Shown: positions 1 through 10,971 of the stretch, in pieces
Numbering within the stretch: the stretch's first letter is position 1
How the letters are laid out: every line of letters starts with the position of its first letter
The notes under the pieces: generated by a model
The model's database searches: none
Told to the model about the DNA's origin: nothing
What the model saw: only the letters and a program-made list of their open reading frames with translations
DNA from: Allodiplogaster sudhausi
Taxonomy: Eukaryota > Nematoda > Chromadorea > Rhabditida > Diplogasteridae
Reading direction: 5' to 3'
Assembly: GCA_945643635.1 (NCBI GenBank)
Contig: CALZFC010000248.1
Span: 1,492,501-1,556,500 of the forward strand
Length of the DNA stretch: 64,000 bases
Made by a program: the position numbers and the translations under genes

Positions 1-19
1 GAAAGGGAGAGGACGATGG

Positions 20-59
<40 letters not shown>

Positions 60-258
60 GGGAACAGAGTGAGGGATAGAGATAGGGAGTGACAGAGAGA
101 GAGGGGAAGGAAAGAGCGAAAAAGAGGGACTGAGAGAGAGAGAGACAGGGAGAGGGAGACAGTTATATACAGAACGACATATTTTCATTAATAACATTAA
201 GTTGAAACACAACTAAGGAGTATTCAGTAGCACGTCCATAACTCGTTTCCTTTCGCAG

Positions 259-1365
259 TCCCGCCGCAGCTGCTCTCCCTTCGAGTTCGAGTGCGCCAAC
301 TCCGTGTGCATCCCACGCAAGTTCATGTGCGACGGCGACAACGACTGCGGCGACAATTCGGACGAGACGAGTGGCGAGTGCAGGTACGGTAGAGAGACAC
401 TAAAATGCTGTAGGAGTCAGCGTTGTTTACAATACAAAAAAAACCGAGAGATTGGACGTAAAATATGAGTGGGAGTCGAGATTGAAATATATATAGATGT
501 TCATTAAAGATGCTGATCAATTAAAAATCTTCTAAAGTTATGATATACATAATAAATTGAAGGAACGCCGCATGCGATCCGCCGCTCCGCTTCCGCTGCG
601 CGCACACGCGGCTCTGCCTCAACATTCTGCAGCTCTGCAACGGGTTCAATGACTGCGGCACGAACGATTACTCCGACGAGCATCTCAGGCATGCCTGTCA
701 TCCATTCTATTTGTTTTCATTCAACGAGCCAAAAACTCAATCTTCAACTCGCGCCTTTTTGCCGATTAAAGGGCGAGAGAGCATGTGATTTAGAGAGACG
801 CGACTTCAGTGAGATATGCAATGTTGATCGCAAAAATTAAATGAAACTTATATTGATTTCTTTAGTATTATATAATGTATCGATTATCTTATTTTTCTCT
901 TTCCAGCATGTGCTCTTCGTTCTCTGAGTACGGCGACTGCTCAGTGACGCAGTTCAAGTGCGCCAATGGCAACTGCGTCAACGCGACCGCAGCGTGCGAT
1001 CGCACGGACGACTGCGGCGATGCGAGTGACGAGATCGGCTGCGGTAAGTCTGGAATGCGCCGGGACCTGAAAAGGAAAAGGCGGGAAATAAAAGAAATTT
1101 AATTTTAATAATCGATAATTTGAAGCTAAGCACGACGGCAAGACGTGCGAGTCGCACGGCGACAACGGCGGCTGCAAACATCTCTGCACTGGTTAGCTCA
1201 ATCATTTTTAGCATTACTTCCCTTTCTAATCCACCGTATTATCTCTCTCGCTCTCTCGCATTTACTCTGTGCCTCTTCGTTCCGTCTGCTTCGCTGTCTG
1301 CCTCTACATATGTATGTACATATATGTATATGTCTCAATCTTCGATCTCGTGGCTGCCATACGCA

Positions 1366-1412
<47 letters not shown>

Positions 1413-2078
1413 CTCACTCACTTCTCTCTCTCTCTCCTTGCAGACGTAGCTGGCGGCGGCTACTTCTGCCACTGCCGCGACGGCTACCGTCCGAACCCGG
1501 AGAATCCGCTCGAGTGCATCGACGTGGACGAGTGCGCCGGCAACAACACTTGCACTCAACTCTGCCAGAACACCAAAGGCTCCTACTTCTGCAGGTATTC
1601 TTTATTCCCTTTGCCCTGCTATATATAAATTGAGCTTTTTTCAAAAGTACTTACTTATGTTTAAATAAACAAAGAAAGAAATATGTCATTAAAAATTATA
1701 TTTGAATTTTTCTCATAGTTTCAGAGAGAGAAAAATACAGACTATATACATATATTTAACGAACTTGAGATGCCACGAAGACTACGAGAACAATGTTGTC
1801 GTTGGCGCGATGACTGGCAAGGATTGCCGTGCCAAGGTACATATTTCAGTGTTTTTTTTTTTTAAAGTTTGAACCGGTGGCCAACCTGCTGCAGTATTGA
1901 TTTATTGTTTATTATTAAATATTGATATGCTGCCACTCACAATCAGCTCATTAAATTGATAACTTATTCGTTGTTTGTAGGGCGATCCGGCCAACATTGT
2001 CATCGCATCCGATGACGCGCTTGTGCAACTCGGCCTCGGCCAAGGCAGCGGAATCAACAGGAATGGAGCGGCGCAGGT

Positions 2079-2118
<40 letters not shown>

Positions 2119-3300
2119 GAAAGTAAATGGGAGGGGAGATACACAGATGTAAAAGGAAGAGCGAACGAGGCGGTGGAGATACATATATGAAGGGCACATA
2201 GATATCTCAATAAGTTTATTTATTGTTTGTGCGGCGAAAAAAATTGGACTGGACACAGATACACAATCTTATAAAAACTCTTCTGCTTTTCATTGATACT
2301 TTCTTTTACTAACTTTATATTCTTCTTTTCCTTGAGGCACCCAACGTAGACAACGACATCGTCGGCATTGACTTCGACGCCCGCAACGAAGTGATGTACT
2401 GGATCGACGGCACCGACCGACTCATCTACAGGTTGGAGAGGGAGGGGCTAGGAGAGAACTGCCCATTGGGCACATGCACTCCGCATGTCTTATTCTAGCG
2501 GGATAATAGCACAATTGTGCATGGGAAAGAAAGAGATAGAGTGAGAAAGAGAGATATAGAGAGGCGCAACGAAACGAGTTTGGGAATAAAAGGAGACGGA
2601 ACGCGAATGGAGTGCAAGGTCAGGAAAATGATAAAGACATTCTTTAGCTTGAGGCTTGGGTTGATGCTTTGTAGCAGCGATGTCCGAGTGGTTAAGGAGA
2701 TTGACTAGAAATCAATTGGGCTCTGCCCGCGTAGGTTCGAATCCTGCTCGCTGCGACAATGTTTTATTAAAAATAATGAGTTTTTGATTTCTACAATGAC
2801 TGACAAGGTCTTTACAAGCCCTAAATTTTTTATCTGGATGACCGTGAAACCTTGCCCATTTACAAGAACGTCTTCTGAATGCGTTGTCGTCATATTGGCA
2901 TGAAGCTAACAATTTGCAGATCCGCTGTGGCGTCCGGCAATCAGTCTCACGAGGGCCAGCAGCTGGACATTGACTTCAAGGGACTCGGCCAGACTCCGCT
3001 CGCCATCGCTGCCGACTATCTCACTGGGTCAGAGAGAAAGCCAAAGCTTCATCGATATTTGTCAAATTATTCATTGATTCACTACTTTCTTGTCATCATA
3101 AATTATTATCTGAGCGTCCACACTTCCAGCCAACTCTACATCACAACTGTCGCCGACGACCAGGCCGGCACGCTTAATCGGAAGAAGCGATTCTCTGAGC
3201 CACAGCGCGACCCAAACAAGGGCTCCGTGTGGCTGGCCAAGGGAGATGGACGGTAAATGCCTGCTGCACTCTCACTCCTCTCTCTCTCTCTCCTCCTTTC

Positions 3301-3332
<32 letters not shown>

Positions 3333-3378
3333 GCTTCACTCCTCTAAGTTTCTGTCCAACTCTCTCTCTCTCTTTCTC

Positions 3379-3417
<39 letters not shown>

Positions 3418-5460
3418 ATCACTCCCCATTCAGCTACCTCCGCCGCGTTATCTCTGGCCATCTTCTCCTCCCGACTGCCATCGTGACTCTGCCTGCTCTT
3501 GGTCGAATCTGCTACGCGGACGCCGGCCTCCACGCCAAGATTGAGTGCGCAGACATGGACGGAACTCATCGACAGGTAATTTTAGCTCCGCCCACCCGTC
3601 CATAATTCGCCATTTCTTTCTCTACTTTTGATCGACTGAGTACGTATGGCATTAAAGATTCTGGTGAAAGACCTCGTCTTCTCTCCGTCTTCAATGGCTG
3701 TCGACGAGGGCAAGGGCAATCGTATCTTCTGGGCAGATCCCAAGTACAGACGAATCTACTCCATCCTTCCTGATGGTCCGTTCTATCTCTCCTTTCGAGA
3801 GAGAGAGAGAGACATAGAGAGAGAGGCTGATTCCAAGATCTCACTACTAAAGTGATGTAAGAAGATATAACACGGAAATTGCAAACACTTGCAGGATCCG
3901 ATCGCCAGACGGTCGTGTTCGACAAGCGCGTTCCGTACGCGGTCGACGTCTTCGAGAACCATCTCTACTGGGCGTCGCGGGAGACGAACACGCTCTACGT
4001 TCAGGTTTCTTTTTAAACCTTTTTCTTCTTCGCTAATTTTTGTTTACATTTATGAGAAATAAAAAACAAAGACAAATCGTTGTCAGGACAAGTTTGGCCG
4101 CTCTCGCCTGTCCGTGCTCGCGTCCGATCTCGCCGACATCCACGCGGTGCGCGTGATGCAACGCTACGCACGCGACGCGATACGCGCCGCGTCAGCTTGC
4201 GAACGCGCGACTTGCACGCATCTGTGCGTGCAACTGCCGCGCGACGGCTTCGCCTGCCTCTGCCCGGATGACGCCTCGGGACCCGCGCCGGTTTGTACCT
4301 CGTTTTCTATCTCATTATAAAGAGATGGGTGGATCGACAAGAGAAAAGGAATTCTTCGCAAATGCGAAATATTAAATATTTTATTTGCATATTATTTTAT
4401 AAAAATGATAGATAGGAGTGAAAGTATATTCAGGATGGTTCGTGCTCATCTCCCCGCGTCGAAGCTCTCGTCGCGCCTCGTCAATGCAAATGTGCCAATG
4501 GCGGCGTCTGCAAGTTGGACGGCACGTGCAGATGCTCGCCAGACTACGAGGGAGAGCGATGCGAGACGGAGAGCAGCGTGTCCAGACAGGCGAGTCAAGT
4601 GGTGTTGGCCAGAAGGGGCGATGGGCTCTCAGGGGATCGAAGAGGAAGGGCCTCATGGGATGGGGTCAAGTGTGAGTGCTACAAAGCATTAGCAGAGATC
4701 CTTCTGCATAATTGAAACTGATTAAAAGTTGAAATCTTTCCAGCTGATCGGCGCCCTCTCCGGCAACCTTCTGCTGGCCATCATGCTCTTCGTGTGCCTC
4801 ATTGGCCTGGTCGCCTTTGCCGTCTTCGGCGGACTCAACCTCTACAAGGTAGAAACAGGAACATATATTAAAGGAGGTATCCGGGGAATAATTAACCTAT
4901 GTTTTGTTCGATGTGGATAAGTTCTTCTTGGCGTAAAACCTATACTAAGAAAATTTAATCGAATTTCTTTCATTACATTTTGAGCAAAACTAGCATGAAA
5001 TCTGGCGGGTAGAGAATTAGCTACGGTAGGTCATAGCCGCCCTCCTATTTCACATTCTCTCTCGACCGAGCGACAGGCAACTTTTAGAGCGCGCGCATTC
5101 AAAGTGGTTCTCATGCGCTACTGTATAATTATTCGCCGGATACTTCCTTTAATAATAATTTTCGTAAAATTCAGTGCATTCAATTATGCGATTGAAATGG
5201 CTAATTGCTAGAATATTAGTACTGTATAATTTGAGAAGCGAATTATGCTGCGCAAGAAGGCAGAAGCTGATGACAACTCGTCGGTCGCCTTCCACGACAA
5301 CGTCGTCTCCTTCTCGAACCCCGCACTCGAGACGAAACAGGTCGGTGGAAAATATTACTTTATTGGTATTTACATATTAAAAAATAATAAAAAAATTGAT
5401 TTAAATTTTTTTAGTGTTTATCCCCAACTACATACATCCATATGTAAATATGTATATTAG

Positions 5461-5506
<46 letters not shown>

Positions 5507-6360
5507 GATCTGCCTTTCTCTCTCTGTCTTTCTCTTTGTCTCTTTATTTGTCTCTCTCATTCTCTGTGTAGTTGAATATCACCCTGAACCTCTCTGCCTT
5601 GGCAGGAGCCGACCCCGATGGAGTACAGCATGACCCAGCTCTCCTCAGCGACGATGTCGAGCGTGGACGGCGGAGCATCCACGACCTTCTCGAATCCCGT
5701 CTACGACTTGGTCAGTAACTCCGCCCTCTTTGACTCTTTCCCACCAAGGCAGGCAGCACATGCTGCTTATTGTTAGTCATCAACTTCTGTGGTTTAGGTG
5801 CAATTTTGACTCATAAAAAGGCGTCAATTTGCAGGAGGATAGCGGCGTTTCCTCTACAGACCTCCCGTCAACGTCGCGAGCTTCTTTCAGGTCGACGACC
5901 TCCAGCGATGCTCCGCCTCCCACGGGAGCCGACATTATAGGTACATACATCTTGTTCCCTCTTTTCTATTCTTCTCTGTAGAAGAAATGGAGAGCCTATG
6001 CGATAGATTGGATATGATATAGAGAGAGTGAAAGAGAAGAGGCAGAAACAGAGAGAGAGAGAGAGCGAGAGAAAATAGATAATCTGCTTTGCAGCTCCTC
6101 AAGCCGAGCTAACAAAGCCAGCGTTGCCGCCGCGGCCAAAGGCTCGAAGTGGCTTGGCGGAGAAGCCCGGCCAATCCGTCGCCGAGCTTGCAGAGGTCGA
6201 TCTCATTCCTTTGTGCTCCTTTTCATTTTTTACATGATATAACCGAATGAATCCGATGCGTTCCTGCCCTGGATTTTGGACGGTTTTGTATATAAACGGG
6301 GCGATCTTCTTGCAGGTGTTCCCGAAACGGGCGGCTGACGATGAGATAACGGACGTGTGA
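259..6360 (+). CDS. LDL-receptor-related (LRP/megalin-type) endocytic receptor, 3' part of the gene (5' end outside the window)
   Basis: Twenty-one exons join in one open frame of 801 codons ending at TGA 6358-6360: 259-383, 563-688, 907-1043, 1126-1191, 1444-1594, 1770-1836, 1981-2076, 2337-2431, 2920-3027, 3130-3252, 3434-3575, 3658-3775, 3895-4004, 4087-4290, 4434-4601, 4744-4848, 5236-5340, 5606-5710, 5835-5940, 6095-6195, 6316-6360. In order they encode three LDL-receptor class A repeats (exons 1-3, each with CDG/CNG..DCG and SDE calcium ligands), an EGF module, a calcium-binding EGF module (DVDEC), a YWTD-type beta-propeller (MYWID, FWAD, LYWAS), EGF-like cysteines, one transmembrane helix (exon 16) and a cytoplasmic tail. 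The tail has FSNPVYDL, an NPxY endocytosis signal, and an earlier NPAL copy that lacks the Tyr. A proline-rich PALPPRP stretch and a C-terminal TDV follow. Known for the family: clathrin-mediated uptake of ligands. The layout matches the last module of LRP1/LRP2-like receptors. Confidence 0.9.
2674..2755 (+). tRNA. tRNA-Ser (anticodon AGA)
   Basis: An 82-nt cloverleaf lies in the intron between receptor exons 2337-2431 and 2920-3027, on the same strand. The acceptor stem GCAGCGA (2674-2680) pairs perfectly with TCGCTGC (2748-2754), and G2755 is the discriminator. The anticodon stem ATTGA/TCAAT encloses loop CTAGAAA with anticodon AGA at 2707-2709. A long variable arm (GGGCTCTGCCC) is typical of serine tRNA. 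The T arm carries GGTTCGAATCC (B box). A TTTT run at 2762-2765 follows at once and fits a Pol III terminator. No intron is seen in the tRNA. Confidence 0.95.
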
Positions 6361-7064
6361 ATGGCACTCTTGCTACCGTATGCCCGATTCTTCCTTCCGC
6401 TCCCTCCCTCTCCTCAGATCCGGGCCACTCACTTGAATCTGTCTCCAGTGTCACACGAGTATTATGTCTTTTGGTCCAGATGTTGTTGTTCTAACCGTTT
6501 TTATCCGTTTTTTCTTCCACTCATTTAATTGATTGCTATCTTCAATGCGTCTTTTATCCCATTTTACTGTGTGGTGTACATAGGAAGACAGCGCGTGGAT
6601 TTACAAGAAGATTAGTTTAATATATATTTTTATTTGCTCGGAAACTAATGTTAAAGAAGTATATAATATGTCCGCTGTTAAAAAGCTGTCCCGGTAGAGT
6701 GACAAAGATGCTTGTTGCTTATATTATTTAACTTGTAGCTAGAAAAGAGGCTCTTTCTAAAGTGGGTATTTTTCGCTAAGCCATATTCGCCATATCAACT
6801 AAAGTTTTTTTCTTTCTTTCTTTGATGAAATTTGTCAGTTCATATGTAAAAGGCCCTAGCATAATTGTCATGTGGAAATAAAGTTGAATAAATTATTAAT
6901 CTAATCTACATTTTGTCTCGTACATATCATGATTTACATTAGCTTCAAGCATGAAGAAGTTGTTTAATATATATATATATATATATATTCGACATAAACC
7001 GATGGAAAAAGCTGCCATATGCTCAACACGACCCTTATGGGCTGCAATGCATTTACTACACTGA
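6361..7064 (+). other. 3' UTR and downstream region of the LRP-like gene
   Basis: No coding exon was found here. A polyadenylation signal AATAAA lies at 6877-6882 in an AT-rich context, about 0.5 kb after the stop codon. A short (TA)n run lies near 6968-6987. The region ends at the target-site duplication of the MULE element. Confidence 0.5.
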
Positions 7065-7073
7065 ATACGCATC

Positions 7074-7925
7074 GGTGACCTGATTTTTCGTCACTTTTTC
7101 TGATTTTTCGTCACATGATTATTGGTCACCTGATTTTTCGTCACCTGATTATTGGTCACCTGATTATTGGTCACATGATTATTGGTCACAATTTTTCCGC
7201 AAAAATATGATTTTTGGTCACATTTTCTAATTTGTGCAATAAAACCAAATAAAGTACGTGAATAACGTTTTGAATGTGTTTCACACCATTTATTACACTG
7301 AAATGTAATGAATAGCCTAAGATGCGAACAACAGCGAGTCAGGAAGTGTCCAGGAAGCGTCGTTGTCATTCAGAGAATCCCGCTAGTTGTGAAGGTGCCC
7401 GAGAGTGAAGTGGAGAGGGCATATGAGTACTATAATATATATTCGTATATATTCGGAAGAACTAGAGGACTCGTCAGCACCTCTCGGCGCAATTTGTGTT
7501 TTCGGTGATTACTTCAAATCCTCTTGGGTTGGAAGGTACAAAAAGGATCATATAAAGGCATTGTTTTGTTTGGAACTGCAGATCTTCACCTTGGTTGACC
7601 GCCTTCGTAACGAGCAAGGGTTCACCGAGGGCAAAATTGCGAGGCTGCGAATCGGAAATTAAGATATTCATTACATTTCATTACATTTCAGTGCCTCCAG
7701 TGTAATAAATGGTGTTAAACACATTCAAAACGTTATCCACGTATTTCATTTGGTTTCATTGCACAAATTAGAAAATGTGACCAAAAACATATTTTTGCGG
7801 AAAAAATGTGACCAATAATCATGTGACCAATAATCAGGTGACGAAAAATCAGGTGTCCAATAATCATGTGACGAAAAATCAGAAAAAAAATGACGAAAAA
7901 TCAGGTGACGAAAAATCATGGAACC
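7074..7925. mobile_element. Non-autonomous MULE (Mutator-like) DNA transposon, 852 bp, with 9-bp TSD
   Basis: The flanks are an exact 9-bp duplication, ATACGCATC, at 7065-7073 and 7926-7934. The ends are inverted repeats of roughly 240 bp (7074-7310 and about 7665-7925), rich in short copies of TTTTTCGTCAC / GTGACGAAAAA and TTATTGGTCAC. The core in frame 7405-7662 encodes a peptide with YFKSSWVGR followed by a segment LVDRLRNEQG..TEGKIARL. This resembles the C-terminal part of MULE transposases, where a YFE..YIG motif and a W.F...LR.EQ...E.K segment are usual, with the WNVY..RTNN middle missing. Inference: an internally deleted MULE derivative. A TSD of 8-11 bp is the family norm. Confidence 0.8.
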
Positions 7926-7934
7926 ATACGCATC

Positions 7935-8364
7935 ACTGAGTCCCTTTTATACTTTTGAGTGCGTGACAGAAAGAGTTAGACAGACAGAGAGGAGAGAGAA
8001 GGAGACAGAAAGAAATACAGTAGAAAGAGATAGAGATATGTGCGAGAAGGGACGGAGAGAGAGAGAGAGAGACTGAGGGAGTACTATCCGTCCCTCCTCC
8101 CATGAAAATTCTTGATTTGCACTTTAAATACCTGTTAATTTATGCATTTCAAAAGAGCATATAAAAGAGAAAAGAATATGTTCAACTCATTTCACTTCCA
8201 TCACACTCTCGAAGACGGTTGGCTCCCTTCTCCATTTGCATCCCTTCTAATATTTTTGTGTTCCGTGGTTTCATAAATTCTTTCGATATTTCTTGAACCA
8301 TGATGTTTCAGTTGCTTGCCATCGAAGCGAGAAGACGAAGAGAAACGAAGAGAAGCGAGCGAGA
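7935..8364. other. Intergenic region with GA-rich tract
   Basis: No gene is seen. The segment 7960-8080 is GA-rich simple sequence. The remainder is AT-rich and may hold the promoter of the next + strand gene. Confidence 0.4.
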
Positions 8365-10024
8365 ATGACCGGAAAATCCAATGGAAAAAACAACGGAATT
8401 CGAGCGCGCGTCAACTCCACACGAGAAATTGTCAGATTTCTACGGATCTGCACGGAAAATGCTGAAATCGCAGAATCCAATCAATTATCGGAGCTCGCAA
8501 ACCAATTAAATGTTGATGTTAATTATTGGTAATGGAAAGATGAATATATAACATAAGAAAACGAAGATTATCTCCCCTTTTCAGACGGAGATCTCTTCGA
8601 GTGAGCAACCGGGGGTGGCCCCTTCCCATCACAGTCTCTTTGGCGAGGGAAACCAGAAGTTCGTTTTGGAGCCTGATGGGAAAATTATTTTATCGTCTAC
8701 TCCAAAGTGTAGGAAACAGTGTCGATTTTGCAAGGTCGAAACGACCACTCGCCAATCACATTGAAATGGAGAATGAGATCTCTTTCTCTCTTTTCCGCTC
8801 ATTTCGACCTCTCAAAATTGCAGTAAGTACCTGGACGCGATTTCGATGAAGCGTCGTGGTTTGCTAATTCCCTCTGCAAAATTGGACAAGATCACGAAGA
8901 ATTGGTTGGCAGATTAATTTGACGAATAAGAATTTCGAAGATTTTGTTTGCTAGTTTATCTTCATTTTTTTTAAGTGGCGAAATTTCGGTGGAGCCGGAG
9001 CAGTCGCCTCGTATCCAATTCATTTCCAAGAAGTCAGATTTCTGAAAAAAAGTATTTTCCAAGAATTATAGAAAATATAAGAAAGTATAATTGAAGATTA
9101 AAGTCTTCAGAACGTCAAATATGAAAAAAAACAACAAATGAATGTGAAAATGTCATTTCGATACCCAGGCCCATTTCGATGGCGGAACTCGAACGCCGCG
9201 GCTTCGTTCTGACCGACGGAAGCATCTTCTTTCCCCAGACGGCCAAGAACGGCTCCGCCCACCAGTCCGACTTTGGCTCCGCCCACCAGACCAAGCATGG
9301 CTCCGCCCACCAGACCATGCTTTGCCCCGCCCACGTGTCAGACGCTTCCTCGGCGGCGTCGACTGTGAAGGTGTGCGCGAAGGAGAAGTGGTACGCCGCC
9401 GGCTCCTTCTCCAATATCACGGCCGCAGAGCAGAGTAAGAGGAAGAAGTCGAAGAGGAAGAACAAGAAGAGCCCGGCCAGCTCGACATCGGAGATGTTGG
9501 AAATTTTTTGGATCCTTATCCATATTCTCATTTGTTCGGCATGAAGAAATACTTAAGGATTTTTTATTTACTTTTTTTTCTTATTAGATCATCGGCTAGC
9601 GGCGACTTCAGCAAATCCGAGTGCTCCATTCCATTCGTCCGTGTTAGTTTTGAAGTACATAGTCTTTACAGCGCGAACAATGTTCGCTTCTACCTAGATT
9701 GCTTTGCTCGGCCACCGTATCCCTCCATTCTGTGCAGGACCACAAACGCGTCGAGCGCCAGCGCAAGTTCACGACGAAGAGCGGCGGGAGTCTGGTGCGA
9801 TCCGATCTGAGCGGCGGTGGACTACGGTATCAGATTGTAGAGGGCGGAAGGTGCACCACGGCGCAGATCACGGACAAGGTTGGGAGGGGGTGGAGAGGAT
9901 GGGAGAGACGGAGAGAATAGAAGAGAGAGAGACCAATTGAAATCAAGATCCGTTTTGTAAAGCAATTTAACTGCACTCACATCAGGGCATCGTCATCCTC
10001 TCGGCGACTCACTGCAAGGACTGA
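8365..10024 (+). CDS. Unidentified spliced gene (model incomplete)
   Basis: Not recognised. Likely exons are: 8365-8511 (ATG at 8365, 49 codons; an earlier in-frame ATG lies at 8293); 8585 to 8725 (donor GTGTCG) or 8734; 9169 to about 9430 (a good donor AGA|GTAAGAG follows); 9736-9878; and 9986-10024 ending in TGA. The exon-3 peptide has an 8-residue repeat (GSAHQSDF, GSAHQTKH, GSAHQTML) and a KRKKSKRKNKK basic run lies just beyond that donor. The last two exons join in phase and end in SATHCKD. The link between exons 3 and 4 does not keep phase in any version tried, so at least one exon is missing or misplaced. Coding bias (C/G-ending codons) and splice consensus support a real gene. Function unknown. 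Confidence 0.5.
9249..9338. repeat. 24-bp coding minisatellite
   Basis: Three to four tandem copies of a 24-bp unit containing GGCTCCGCCCACCAG lie inside exon 3 of the unidentified gene. The unit length is a multiple of 3, so the repeat encodes an 8-residue period (GSAHQTxx). Confidence 0.8.
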
Positions 10025-10930
10025 TCCGCTTCTCCCTTCCTAGCCCCTCCTTCTCTCGTTCCCTCTATCCTAGCCATCTTTCGGTAAAGAAATATTGTAA
10101 TTTTGCTCTTGGAAATACATTTGAATACGGGTATGAGAATTCATATCACCCGACTTTAAAATGGCGGTGGCCGGTCATTGATATGCTAAGGAGCCGAATG
10201 TATAACGGATTTCTTTCGTTTGCCGAGATGCTGATAATATTTGGACGTCAATTTGGATGTGATCAAGGAGGAAGTGTTGATTTAAATAATTTGAAAGAAG
10301 CTGGTTGGTAATGTACAGTCTGTAGGCAGCATCCCAGCCAAGGAATCTGGTTGGTTGCTGTATCTAGTTAGGATAACGATTATTTTGCAAGAATCTGAAA
10401 GAGTTAGCATGGATACTTCCTAGGAAATGGATGGGATTATAGCAGAAGGGACCTTTAATGTATTACCGCGTTTGCATATCATCTTTCTGCCCTCGATGCC
10501 GCTCCCTCCTCCCTCTTTTTTTTTGCTTCTCAATTTTCCCTTGCATCTCTCGTTTTCCATCCTAATCTTTGTGTTTCCATTGATACGATACATTTACAAC
10601 AGTTTCTGCAGATTTGAAGCTCTATGAAGATCTTGGTCGCTCCACTACTTTCTCGGCTCAAATTTTTAGTATTCATTTTCATTGTACAAATAGTCATTAG
10701 CCAATTATTATTGTTTATCGAAAGGAATGTCGATAACAATACAGCAACAAGGATTACAGTAAGTTACAGTGCAACATAAATTATACAAAACTGCAGTCTT
10801 TTGCTTTAATTTAGTATCAAATAACTTAAATTACTACAAATCTTGCTTCCAACAAAATAAAAAAAAGGTTGTATAAGGAAATTATAAGTATTGAAAATGA
10901 GAGAGTGGAACAGAGCGAGATGGTGAAAGA

Positions 10931-10969
<39 letters not shown>
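10025..10969. other. Intergenic; downstream flank of MATH-BTB gene A
   Basis: No gene is seen. About 10498-10755 is homologous to 33424-33697 downstream of gene D, and its last part also to 13630-13682 downstream of gene B. A (GA)n run at 10936-10969 (CT on the sense strand of gene A) abuts the stop codon of gene A. Confidence 0.6.

Positions 10970-10971
<2 letters not shown>

Noticed and set aside
7073..7933. CRISPR-like array from regularly repeated GTCACCTGATT/TTTCGTCAC words
   Set aside because: The words form inverted arms ending in a target-site duplication, with no unique spacers of constant size, and the DNA is eukaryotic.
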